The notes under the pieces: model-generated
Seen by the model: the letters and a program-made list of their open reading frames with translations, nothing else
Databases searched by the model: none
What the model was told of the DNA's origin: nothing
Translations under genes and position numbers: made by a program
Shown: piece after piece, positions 1 through 6,338 of the stretch
Numbering within the stretch: position 1 is the stretch's first letter
Layout of the letters: every line of letters starts with the position of its first letter
DNA from: an uncultured Prevotella sp.
GTDB taxonomy: Bacteria > Bacteroidota > Bacteroidia > Bacteroidales > Bacteroidaceae
NCBI GenBank assembly: GCA_905372445.1
Contig: CAJPPF010000015.1
Span: forward strand, 1 to 23,682
DNA: 23,682 nucleotides
Direction of reading: 5' to 3'

Positions 1-161
1 CGTTTGATTGTTGAGCAGATTAACAGTCTTGTTACCGTGGGCGTAGCGGGCTACGGCAAGGAAATAAGACTGCTAAGATGCCACACAAGCGGACGAAAGC
101 AGTAGGAAAGCTCTTGATCTTTGATAATAAAACGACACCGTGGTCTATTGACCGTTTTGGG
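1..161 (+). repeat. Hairpin-core intergenic repeat, copy 1 (left end outside window)
   Basis: This gene-free stretch shares three blocks with the copy at 1011-1203. They are a 19-bp block at 2-20 (one mismatch to 1045-1063), a hairpin, and an AAGCGGAC-AAAGCAGTA block near 87-105. The hairpin has stem CAGTCTT (24-30) / AAGACTG (66-72) around the core CGTAGC-GG-GCTACG (42-55). Positions 85-161 also match the reverse complement of 2132-2207 at roughly 85% identity by eye. The right end, CTATTGACCGTTTTGGG, resembles the terminal repeat of copy 2. The left terminus cannot be seen. Confidence 0.7.
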
Positions 162-198
162 TTTAATACTGAAACACGTGGCTACGGCTCCTGCAATG

Positions 199-645
199 TC
201 AGTCGGCAAACAGATTGTCGATGTACCGGAAGTTCTGTGGCACGGTAAGATTCCTCCGCTTGTGTCGCATTTTGTTCAGTGATATACCGAAAAGACGCTT
301 CAGGGCACTGTCGGGGAAAATACACTTATGCTGTCGCCATATATATTTGTCGAGTGCTTTACTGTAAACGGCTTTGTCGCCACAGAACAACCGACCGAAG
401 AAATACACCTGCAGCATACGCTCTGCAGTCCATGTCATTCTACCGTTCTCGCCGGTTTCGATAAGTCCTTCCGTTACTGCTTTGTCGAAAGCCTCGGGGT
501 GCGTCATCCTTGCCATGAGTTGTGGTGGCAATAGGTTCCGTGATGGCTGACTATTGACTGTGACGGAGGTGTTGCCTTGCAGCAGTTTTTTCATCTCAGT
601 GTGTATAAGTGCTCGTATCTCTTCCAAGGTGATGTTTGTTGTCAT
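199..645 (-). CDS. Hypothetical protein, 148 aa
   Basis: I do not recognise this family. The ORF begins with ATG and reads as a soluble basic protein: an acidic/amphipathic start (TLEEIRALIHTEMKKLLQ), a proline-rich linker near residue 40, then an alpha-helical C-terminal half rich in Lys/Arg (about residues 110-135). There is no signal peptide or membrane segment. The helical, basic C-terminus might suggest nucleic-acid binding, but this is a guess. It is transcribed leftwards, away from the 110/131 aa gene pair, with a terminator between them. Its stop lies about 35 bp from repeat copy 1, paralleling the 131 aa gene, whose stop abuts copy 2. Confidence 0.55.
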   Translation of the reverse strand: MTTNITLEEIRALIHTEMKKLLQGNTSVTVNSQPSRNLLPPQLMARMTHPEAFDKAVTEGLIETGENGRMTWTAERMLQVYFFGRLFCGDKAVYSKALDKYIWRQHKCIFPDSALKRLFGISLNKMRHKRRNLTVPQNFRYIDNLFAD

Positions 646-865
646 GATGTTCTGTTGATTGCACTCAAGACGGTCATTGCGCCGCTGAGTATTGTTATTT
701 CTTTTTTCTGCTGTCCCGGGTTATTCTGCGTAATCCCATGCCAGTGATAATGTCGACCTACTCACTGTCAGGCGAGAGAGATAAAGAGGATAGTCATATA
801 TATAAATAAGGTGTATGTCACGTGCGATGCGTTTGCAGCATCGCCGTTCGTTCCTTTGTCAGGCA

Positions 866-873
866 CAAAGGTA
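866..873 (-). promoter_or_regulatory. Possible Bacteroidota -7 element for the 148 aa gene
   Basis: Read on the minus strand the bases are TACCTTTG, which fits TAnnTTTG. They sit in a small inverted repeat (CCTTTGT / ACAAAGG, about 853-871). No TTTG -33 box at the right distance was found, and the implied leader is over 200 nt, so support is weak. The rest of 646-878 holds no gene that I can support, only a minor hairpin, CGATGC / GCATCG, near 826-846. Confidence 0.25.
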
Positions 874-878
874 TGCAC

Positions 879-921
879 AAAAAAAGCAGAAGGGAAATGT
901 TTGGTTCATTATCCCTTCTGC
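879..921 (-). terminator. Intrinsic terminator of the 110/131 aa gene pair
   Basis: A perfect 9-bp stem, GCAGAAGGG (886-894) / CCCTTCTGC (913-921), has an 18-nt loop. On the minus strand the hairpin is followed directly by a run of seven T. It lies downstream of the 1205-1600 gene and repeat copy 2, so both would be transcribed together before termination. Confidence 0.7.
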
Positions 922-1010
922 ATGTAAATGAATACAAATAAGTTCAACCGTGCGGCAAGAAATCTCACAAGTCTTGTGTTGCTGTTTGTACGGTGTCTTT
1001 CGAGGTTTAT

Positions 1011-1203
1011 CCCTAATCGTTCATTAGAATCCTTGTCTGATTTTGTTCGATTGTTGAGCAGATGTGCTGACGTTTCATCGAAGGCATAGCGGGTTACGTT
1101 GAGATGAAATGGCAGCGCAGATGTCGGCAAGCGGACTAAAGCAGTAAGGAAGCATGACGGTAATAACAAATCTAAGCAAATGCGGTTTAATGACCGATTA
1201 GGG
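1011..1203. repeat. Hairpin-core intergenic repeat, copy 2 (MITE-like, 193 bp)
   Basis: The ends are inverted repeats, CCCTAATCGTTCATTA (1011-1026) and TAATGACCGATTAGGG (1188-1203), with one mismatch over 16 bp. Inside is a hairpin, TTTCATC (1073-1079) / GATGAAA (1103-1109), around CATAGCGGGTTACG, equivalent to the core of copy 1. It encodes nothing recognisable. The right end touches the stop codon of the 131 aa gene, so the element may have inserted at, or shaped, that gene's 3' end. Confidence 0.7.
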
Positions 1204-1204
1204 T

Positions 1205-1600
1205 TTATCTGACGTACATGTTCCAGTTCGATTCCGTACGCAGGTAGATGCCTTCGTCGTGAAGAATCTTCCACAGGTCGTGCTTGTGTGAGCGGTTGGA
1301 GATGATCTTCTCGCTGACGAGTCGGTTCACTACGTCAGGTATCTCTTTCTGCGGCATCACGGCGATTGTCTTGAGAAACTTTTTTGCCTCTTCCATGTCG
1401 CCATAGAACACTGCCGCCAGTCGTCCGGCGATGTTGTTCTCCTCGTCTACGGTGGTTATTTCCGTCTCGTGATTGTCGTCCGTGGCGGTTGCCTGTGGTG
1501 AGGTGTATACCGGTCCCTCGAATGTTCCTCCGGTTATTATGGTGTTGATGCTGCCTGCTTCAAATGTCAGCTGTATGTCATGTGGTCTTGTCTGTTCCAT
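1205..1600 (-). CDS. Hypothetical protein, 131 aa
   Basis: The family is not recognised. The N-terminal segment (residues 9-32, with motif NTIITGGTFEGPVY) looks like a short beta-rich module. An acidic linker follows, then a helical, charged C-terminal domain (about residues 55-131, containing FYGDMEEAKKF and a KHDLWKIL segment). No export signal is visible. The ATG lies inside the end of the upstream 110 aa gene (23-bp overlap), implying translational coupling. The TAA stop at 1205-1207 borders repeat copy 2, so the natural C-terminus may have been altered by the element; an uninterrupted homologue would settle this. Confidence 0.55.
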   Translation of the reverse strand: MEQTRPHDIQLTFEAGSINTIITGGTFEGPVYTSPQATATDDNHETEITTVDEENNIAGRLAAVFYGDMEEAKKFLKTIAVMPQKEIPDVVNRLVSEKIISNRSHKHDLWKILHDEGIYLRTESNWNMYVR

Positions 1601-1910
1601 TTTCTTTATTCCTTAAATAGATGTTGTTGCTCGTCCCACCCTGAAAGGCAATGAGTGAGTTGTCGGTGTTCGTAACGATGTTTATGGAGCGCGTCTGGAG
1701 TTTCTCGAGATGGTTTTTCAGCAGATTGTTCTCCACCTGCAGACTGGCGATAATCTTGTTTTGCTCCTTCACGGTCTCTTCGGCTTTGTCGCAACGGTAT
1801 ATCCAACGCCCGAGAGACTCGTCGTGATACTCCATTACCTTTGCGATAGCCATGTTTATTCCTTCTTTCAATATATTTTCATTATCCATAGCTGCCTTAC
1901 ATTTTTCCAA
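1578..1910 (-). CDS. Hypothetical coiled-coil protein, 110 aa
   Basis: The family is not recognised. About residues 40-75 form a heptad-like Leu/Ile pattern (EEQNKII-SLQVENNLLKNHLEKL type), suggesting a parallel coiled coil and oligomerisation. The short C-terminal tail has an NTDNSLIAFQGGTSNNIYL stretch that loosely recalls the GGT-containing N-terminus of the downstream 131 aa protein, so the two may interact. An alternative in-frame ATG at 1889 would remove seven residues. It overlaps the next gene by 23 bp, forming a two-gene unit. Confidence 0.55.
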   Translation of the reverse strand: MEKCKAAMDNENILKEGINMAIAKVMEYHDESLGRWIYRCDKAEETVKEQNKIIASLQVENNLLKNHLEKLQTRSINIVTNTDNSLIAFQGGTSNNIYLRNKENGTDKTT

Positions 1911-2075
1911 TCTTTATTTTCTATACATTGTTTGATTAATACCTCATGCACAGCCGCCACCAGAGGCACTGCACGTAAAAACGATAAAATAGATTTTTCA
2001 TAGTTGCTGCTTGTTTTAATAATATTATTCCTTTAGCGCGAGCCATGACCCGCAGGCAAATTAATGATTTGTCTG

Positions 2076-2083
2076 CAAATATA
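2076..2083 (-). promoter_or_regulatory. Possible -7 promoter element for the 110/131 aa unit
   Basis: The minus-strand sequence TATATTTG fits the Bacteroidota -7 consensus TAnnTTTG. No -33 TTTG at 19-21 bp was seen, and the leader to the ATG at 1910 would be about 160 nt. Support is modest. Confidence 0.3.
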
Positions 2084-2131
2084 AAAGGGGAGTAGGACAA
2101 ATCGTGTCATACTCCCGAACTATTTTTCCAA

Positions 2132-2207
2132 CCAAAATAGGTCAATGGACCGTGGTGTCGTTTTATTATCAAAGAAAAGAGTTTTCCTACTGCCTTCGCC
2201 CGTTTGT
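2132..2207 (-). repeat. Inverted partial copy of the intergenic repeat (copy 3)
   Basis: The reverse complement of this stretch aligns with 85-161 at roughly 85% identity, including the shared blocks GCAGTAGGAAA, TTTGATAATAAAACGACACC and ATTGACC. Only the outer half is present; the hairpin core is missing. It starts 7 bp beyond the stop codon of the WYL regulator gene, again at the 3' end of a gene. Confidence 0.7.
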
Positions 2208-2213
2208 ATTTTA

Positions 2214-3119
2214 TCATTCCGTGCATTTGCTGCGGTCAATAACCTTCATCGCCATGCGTGTTATCTCCTCCACGAGCCATTCGGGCTGTAGCACCTGCAA
2301 CAGTCCGGCACGCCCAAGCACCATTCCGCGAAATTCGTACGATGGTTTCATCTCCAACCTGAAGTCGCTCCAGCCGTCACCTCGGTGAAGCAGTTGCTGC
2401 GAAGGATGTATGGGCTGGCTCTCTATGCGGCTTATCTCCTTGCCGAAGGCTCTGACAACGATTGTCTCAACCTTCATCTTCGCGTCGTTCACCAGCCCGT
2501 AGGTCTCTTGATAATATCGCTCGGCAGAGAAGTCGCGGTCCATCTCGAATCGTTCGTCGCTCGGCTCTGCGGTCACTATGCGGTCGAGACCAAACTGTTT
2601 CAGTGTGCCGTCCTCCTTGCCCAGAAGATACCACTGCCGGTTGTAGAGCTTCATGCAATAAGGCTCCACCACGCGTGTGGTGGTCTTCGTCTCGTCGTAT
2701 TTCCGATAGGTGAATTTCAGGCGCACGTTCTTCTTCATCGCCTTTACCACGCTCTCTAACGCTATGCCTGCCGAAGGCGTGCTCTCGAGTATGATTCTGT
2801 CTTTCAGTCCCACGCAGTCTGCGAGTTCGTTGCCCACCGACAGCGTGTCCATAAGCCAGTTTGCCACGGTGCCCTGTTCCATGTCGCGACGGTTGATGAT
2901 ATAGTATTTCTTTGCCTTCTGGTCGTAGTCGATATGAATACCGAAAATGTCGGCTATGGCGTAGCGGTGTCGGTGGAATGTGCGTGGCTGTATGCTTATG
3001 CCTTCGCTCATCTCCATTGCCAGCCATCGCTCGTTGATTTCTGCCAGCGACAGGCGCTGCTCCTTATATATCGTCTCAAGAAGCCATATATACTCCCTGA
3101 ACGTGACAGGTTTCTTCAT
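2214..3119 (-). CDS. WYL-domain transcriptional regulator
   Basis: This 301 aa protein has an N-terminal winged-helix-like segment (about 1-75, with a FRHRYAI-type recognition-helix region around 46-55). A WYL domain spans about 120-190, with the diagnostic W163-Y164-L165 and the downstream FGLDRI at 176-181. A C-terminal WCX-like extension reaches residue 301. WYL proteins sense nucleic acids or nucleotides and control DNA-damage, CRISPR or phage-defence genes; BrxR and CapW share this architecture. It is divergent from the three-gene cassette at 4194-6100 but separated by about 1 kb, so regulation of that cassette is only a possibility. A -7 element lies 32 bp upstream of the ATG. Confidence 0.85.
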   Translation of the reverse strand: MKKPVTFREYIWLLETIYKEQRLSLAEINERWLAMEMSEGISIQPRTFHRHRYAIADIFGIHIDYDQKAKKYYIINRRDMEQGTVANWLMDTLSVGNELADCVGLKDRIILESTPSAGIALESVVKAMKKNVRLKFTYRKYDETKTTTRVVEPYCMKLYNRQWYLLGKEDGTLKQFGLDRIVTAEPSDERFEMDRDFSAERYYQETYGLVNDAKMKVETIVVRAFGKEISRIESQPIHPSQQLLHRGDGWSDFRLEMKPSYEFRGMVLGRAGLLQVLQPEWLVEEITRMAMKVIDRSKCTE

Positions 3120-3150
3120 TGTCGTGTGTATGTAGATTGTTATTGGTCTG

Positions 3151-3158
3151 CAAATATA
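3151..3158 (-). promoter_or_regulatory. -7 promoter element of the WYL regulator gene
   Basis: The minus strand reads TATATTTG, a good TAnnTTTG match. It gives a leader of about 25 nt before the ATG at 3119. No convincing -33 TTTG was seen, which is common for regulated promoters. Confidence 0.45.
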
Positions 3159-3468
3159 ATAAAAGTCTGCGTGATGCCGTCCCGCGCTTTTATGTTTTAA
3201 CCATTATTTATATATATGTTTGGTATAATCGCCATTCTCAGACCTTGCAATGTTTTCCTCCTTGGCATATTGTCTATGTCGAAACCATGCCATTTGTTAT
3301 ATCGTGCGGTGTAATGTCCGTTATTTTTACTGACAACATACAGTCTGCAACTTCCTTTTTCTCCTATTTTTTAATATCTCTGCATAAATAAAGCTCAAAC
3401 TCTTTACGTTATGGAAACGAACAAAAACAATGCTTGTAACTTATTGATTCCCAGCGTGTTTCAAAAAC

Positions 3469-3546
3469 CGTCGTTTCTTGCCTCTAAAACCATAGCTTCT
3501 TGCGCCTAAAACCGCCCTTTCTTGAGCCAAGAACCGCCGGTTCTTG
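3469..3546. repeat. Degenerate 22-bp tandem repeat, about 3.5 units
   Basis: Units are at 3469-3490, 3491-3512 and 3513-3534, plus a partial unit at 3535-3546. Each has a TTTCTTG/CTTCTTG block followed by CTAAAAC or CAAGAAC. The junction of units 3 and 4 forms a perfect inverted repeat, CAAGAACCG-C-CGGTTCTTG (3528-3546). No function is visible. Confidence 0.65.
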
Positions 3547-3866
3547 AAATCACTTTCTGCGGTTCTTTTTCAATATAGATGTTTTTCCCTTTCAGAAGAA
3601 TGGAGTTATTAATATTTCTTGAGCAGTTTTTACAAGTTATATGTTGATATTTATGACAATAGCAACCATGTTGTTTATGTTTGCAAAAGGCGTGAGTGTA
3701 GTTACTATATCTGCAAAGGTTAACGCTCATGATATGTGTACATTTGCCTCTCATCGTATCAAAAAACTTTTAGAAATCATCTGCAATACAAAATACTCTG
3801 TATAAACAAGTTTCGTTTTCAAGAAAGCAGATGATAAAGTCAGTAGTTACTTATGAAATAGAGTTA

Positions 3867-4069
3867 ATAAGTAGGTGTTCATAATTAATTGACATTGTAT
3901 TTACGGCTATTTTCCAGTCATTCTGTCGCCTTGAAGCAGTAGTGTAGCGGGCTACACGACTGATGCAAGGCGACAGAATGACTGGAAAAGAGACGTGAAG
4001 ACGATGGCAAAGTGAAAGCATAAAAGATAAGAGCAATATAGATACGTTTAATTTTGAACACCTACTTAT
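3867..4069. mobile_element. 203-bp MITE-like element with nested 80-bp palindrome
   Basis: The terminal inverted repeats ATAAGTAGGTGTTCA (3867-3881) and its complement (4055-4069) are perfect over 15 bp, and extend to 22 bp with one mismatch. Inside, a 24-bp perfect inverted repeat (3910-3933 / 3966-3989) encloses a second hairpin, GTGTAGC-GG-GCTACAC (3942-3957). This core matches the hairpin cores of repeat copies 1 and 2. There is no coding capacity and no clear target-site duplication. It fits a non-autonomous transposable element moved in trans, but the transposase is not in this window. Confidence 0.7.
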
Positions 4070-4135
4070 CCTTGTGTAGTATTGTATATGCTCATAGATA
4101 ATCATACTTTTTTAGAATAATTATAGGTTGCATCC

Positions 4136-4166
4136 TTTGATATTCGCATTATTATTATTACTTTTG
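4136..4166 (+). promoter_or_regulatory. Promoter of the three-gene cassette
   Basis: TTTG (4136-4139) is separated by 19 bp from TACTTTTG (4159-4166), an excellent match to the Bacteroidota -33/-7 consensus. The predicted start is around 4172, about 20 nt before the ATG at 4194, which supports that ATG over an upstream TTG at 4170. A second TACTTTTG at 4180-4187 lacks a spaced -33 box. Confidence 0.6.
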
Positions 4167-4193
4167 TAATTGATAAATATACTTTTGCAAGAT

Positions 4194-5012
4194 ATGTTTG
4201 GAATTGAAACTTATAATAAGGAACAATACAATCGTCACTTTTTAAGGGATGTTATTTTTACGGTGCATTTTAAAGATAATATTGATTGTACTAAAAAACG
4301 TAATGAATTTATATCATCATTAAAGAATGATTATCCAATATATCATGATAGTATAGCGCAAGATATCTCCGTTACTCTTGGTAACGACAGACAGAGAAAT
4401 TCTGTCACAATCAATAATAACAATGATTCCCACCAAGTAATATTACGAACGGAGGATATGATGAAAGAGTTTGTCTTAACGAATAATTCTTTGCAATATA
4501 AAGAATCAGGACATACTTATAAAGGCTCTCAATCTTTTAATACGCAACTTGCAAAAGCTTTACAATTCTTAAAACTTAACGGAACAGAAGAATGTAAAGT
4601 CATTTCTCTTCGAAAAGTTAATATAATTGAATTTAAGTCTAATCTCAATAGTGACCATTCATTAGAAGAAATACCCACATATGGTCCAGCTCGCGAATTA
4701 TTGTCCGATAAATTATTACCTACATACGAAAGCTATAAAGAATGTAATAAGTATGTTGTACAAAATTTACAAAGTTTGCGCTTAAAAGACAAAGACTATA
4801 ATCTTGAAATAAAATATGGTTATCTCGTGAGTGAGAAATCAGAGAATCTAGATTATGTCAAGGGACAAGTCATATTGGATTTACTACTTGAAAGAATAGG
4901 AAATATATCGATTAAGACTATTGATGAAGAATTATCGAATTTTCATAATATCCTTTATGATGTGTTTAGATGGGCAATCACAGAAAAGATGTTGGAAATT
5001 TTAAAGTCATAA
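4194..5012 (+). CDS. TIGR04255-like family protein, 272 aa
   Basis: The N-terminal motif (HFLRDVIFTVHF, about residues 15-26), the overall length and the C-terminal H-N-x-x-Y-D-V-F-R-W-A-I-T helix match my knowledge of the sporadically distributed TIGR04255 family, whose biochemical function is unknown. No signal peptide or membrane segment is present, so it is probably cytoplasmic. The ATG at 4194 is chosen because the promoter's predicted start point is about 4172; the longer form from TTG 4170 would begin too close to it. The gene is markedly AT-rich compared with the arginine region, suggesting horizontal transfer. It ends 3 bp before the next ATG, so the two are cotranscribed. Confidence 0.65.
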   Translation: MFGIETYNKEQYNRHFLRDVIFTVHFKDNIDCTKKRNEFISSLKNDYPIYHDSIAQDISVTLGNDRQRNSVTINNNNDSHQVILRTEDMMKEFVLTNNSLQYKESGHTYKGSQSFNTQLAKALQFLKLNGTEECKVISLRKVNIIEFKSNLNSDHSLEEIPTYGPARELLSDKLLPTYESYKECNKYVVQNLQSLRLKDKDYNLEIKYGYLVSEKSENLDYVKGQVILDLLLERIGNISIKTIDEELSNFHNILYDVFRWAITEKMLEILKS

Positions 5013-5015
5013 GCT

Positions 5016-5612
5016 ATGGAAACAGCACAAGAATATAATTTAATATCTAATAGTACAGAGGAATTAGTTAATAATGGTAGTAAGCGTACCAGTAATATTA
5101 ATAATACTGTTGCTGTACTTCTCTGTAGTGGTCTTTTCTCTTTATCTTTGCCTAGTATCGCAACTTCTGCGCAGCAGAATTCTCTTTTTTCATATTCAGT
5201 ACCGGGTAATAATAAAAAAAAGTATGAGAAGAATATTCGACGTGATGAAAGGAATATTATAGAACTTAAGAAAATGAATATCGTATCTGATATACGTGAT
5301 TTGAGTTTATTAGATAATGATTGGGATGGGTATGGTGCCATAAAGGTTTTACCTAGATGCATAAGTAATGCTATTAATATTATCAACGCCAAAATTATAT
5401 CCTGTAATTATATTAATGATATTTATGCGAATCCTAATGGTACAGTTTCCATAATTTGGGAAAATGAATTTGAAAGCAATGTCGGTTTGGAGATTGGTGA
5501 AAAAGAAATGTCTTTTTATTATCTTAATGGAAACAAACAAGAAATTGTAAACCATGTTCCTCTCAATGAAGAGTCTTATACACAACTTTCAAAACTACTT
5601 TGTAAACTTTGA
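5016..5612 (+). CDS. WDGYG-motif protein with N-terminal hydrophobic segment, 198 aa
   Basis: Residues about 31-52 are hydrophobic (TVAVLLCSGLFSLSLPSIAT) and could be a membrane anchor or a poor signal. Residues 101-108 carry NDWDGYGA, and 139-151 carry NPNGTVSIIWENE followed by a beta-rich stretch. I recall the DWDGYGA / P-x-G-x-x-x-x-W pattern as a small recurrent domain of unknown function, often found near genes like the one before it. No catalytic motif is evident. It starts 3 bp after the upstream stop and its TGA overlaps the next ATG by one base (TGATG), which argues for one functional unit. Confidence 0.6.
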   Translation: METAQEYNLISNSTEELVNNGSKRTSNINNTVAVLLCSGLFSLSLPSIATSAQQNSLFSYSVPGNNKKKYEKNIRRDERNIIELKKMNIVSDIRDLSLLDNDWDGYGAIKVLPRCISNAINIINAKIISCNYINDIYANPNGTVSIIWENEFESNVGLEIGEKEMSFYYLNGNKQEIVNHVPLNEESYTQLSKLLCKL

Positions 5613-6100
5613 TGTGCAGTATTCCTTCAGAAATAGATAACCAAGAGAACATTCTAAGAACTATATTTTCTCCCGCTAATTTTAATGCTAAGGGGAAATT
5701 GCGTGGTAACTTTATGCGTCCTCAATTTTCAAAGGCTGATGAAGATGACCCAACAATAGCAAGTAATAAAATATCAGTTACAAGAGTTGATCACGTAAGT
5801 ATTAATTTTTGTAAAGATCATGCTAAATCTCATAGTAGCAAACCTAATCGCCTTTATTGGGGATTCGCTAGGTTTATAACTTCTGATATAAGAAGTACAC
5901 CAAAAGTTGATGTCTCCTCTAAACCTGTAGAGGATAATCCTGCCCATGCTAATATTGTGTATGATTTTAAAATTCCAATTTCTAATGGAGAAACAATTGA
6001 TGCTGAGTATGAGATAGCTATTAAGACATTAGTTAAGAAAGCACAGATTATGGAGGATCCTTCACCAAATAATGCAAATTGGGAGGGAGATGTAATATAA
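5612..6100 (+). CDS. Third cassette gene, 162 aa protein of unknown function
   Basis: I cannot assign a domain name. The protein is soluble and looks conserved in patches: SPANFNAKGKL (about 20-30), RLYWGFARF (80-88) and NPAHANIVYDF (109-119). The His and Asp/Asn in the last patch could be functional, but this is inference. The ATG at 5612 shares its A with the upstream TGA stop (TGATG), a classic translational-coupling junction; a TTG at 5609 is less likely. Base composition is AT-rich like the two preceding genes. A 12-bp hairpin follows at 6129-6168. Confidence 0.6.
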   Translation: MCSIPSEIDNQENILRTIFSPANFNAKGKLRGNFMRPQFSKADEDDPTIASNKISVTRVDHVSINFCKDHAKSHSSKPNRLYWGFARFITSDIRSTPKVDVSSKPVEDNPAHANIVYDFKIPISNGETIDAEYEIAIKTLVKKAQIMEDPSPNNANWEGDVI

Positions 6101-6128
6101 CGTGAGTTCGACGAATCAGGAAAATGCA

Positions 6129-6168
6129 AGTTGTGTATCAAATATCCTTTGTCCGCTGATACACAACT
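6129..6168 (+). terminator. Hairpin ending the three-gene cassette
   Basis: A perfect 12-bp inverted repeat, AGTTGTGTATCA (6129-6140) / TGATACACAACT (6157-6168), has a 16-nt loop. No T tract follows, so it may be a weak terminator or a boundary repeat. Confidence 0.45.
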
Positions 6169-6270
6169 GCTTCAGAAATAAGCAATATGCAGCAATGGCT
6201 CCAAGTAGGTTGATAAGTTCTCCTTTCTCATTGCAAATCATATGTTTGGGATAAAGTGCGTTTCAAAATG

Positions 6271-6311
6271 AACTGCCCCCGAAAGTTAGACAAAAACTTT
6301 CGGGGGCAGTT
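6271..6311. terminator. Strong convergent terminator hairpin
   Basis: A perfect 17-bp stem, AACTGCCCCCGAAAGTT (6271-6287) / its complement (6295-6311), has a 7-nt loop. It lies between the plus-strand cassette and the end of the minus-strand import operon, and A/T-rich flanks allow termination both ways. The outer sequence TGAACTGCCCCCGAAAGTTA resembles the ends of IS3-family (IS150-group) elements, so it may derive from an insertion-sequence end. Confidence 0.75.
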
Positions 6312-6338
6312 AATATTTTGACACTCTCTTGTGACTTG

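Larger units (their letters stand above)
3120..4135. other. About 1 kb without a supportable gene
   Basis: Apart from the WYL promoter, the 22-bp tandem repeat (3469-3546) and the MITE-like element (3867-4069), I see no gene here. A 32-codon ORF (3411-3509, plus) and an 82-codon Cys/His-rich ORF (3506-3754, minus) both run into the tandem repeat and look accidental. The DNA is AT-rich and may be a degraded insertion region between the WYL gene and the three-gene cassette. Confidence 0.5.

Noticed and set aside
3411..3509. 32-codon plus-strand ORF ending in the tandem repeat
   Set aside because: It is too short, and its C-terminal half is only translated repeat sequence.
3469..3546. Possible CRISPR array
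   Set aside because: The units are contiguous 22-bp repeats without unique spacers, and no cas genes are present.
3506..3754. 82-codon minus-strand ORF rich in Cys and His, superficially zinc-finger-like
   Set aside because: Its 3' part runs through the 22-bp tandem repeat, it has no clear promoter or start signal, and the Cys/His spacing fits no known finger.
6271..6311. Riboswitch or operator
   Set aside because: The perfect GC-rich stem between converging gene ends is better explained as a terminator.
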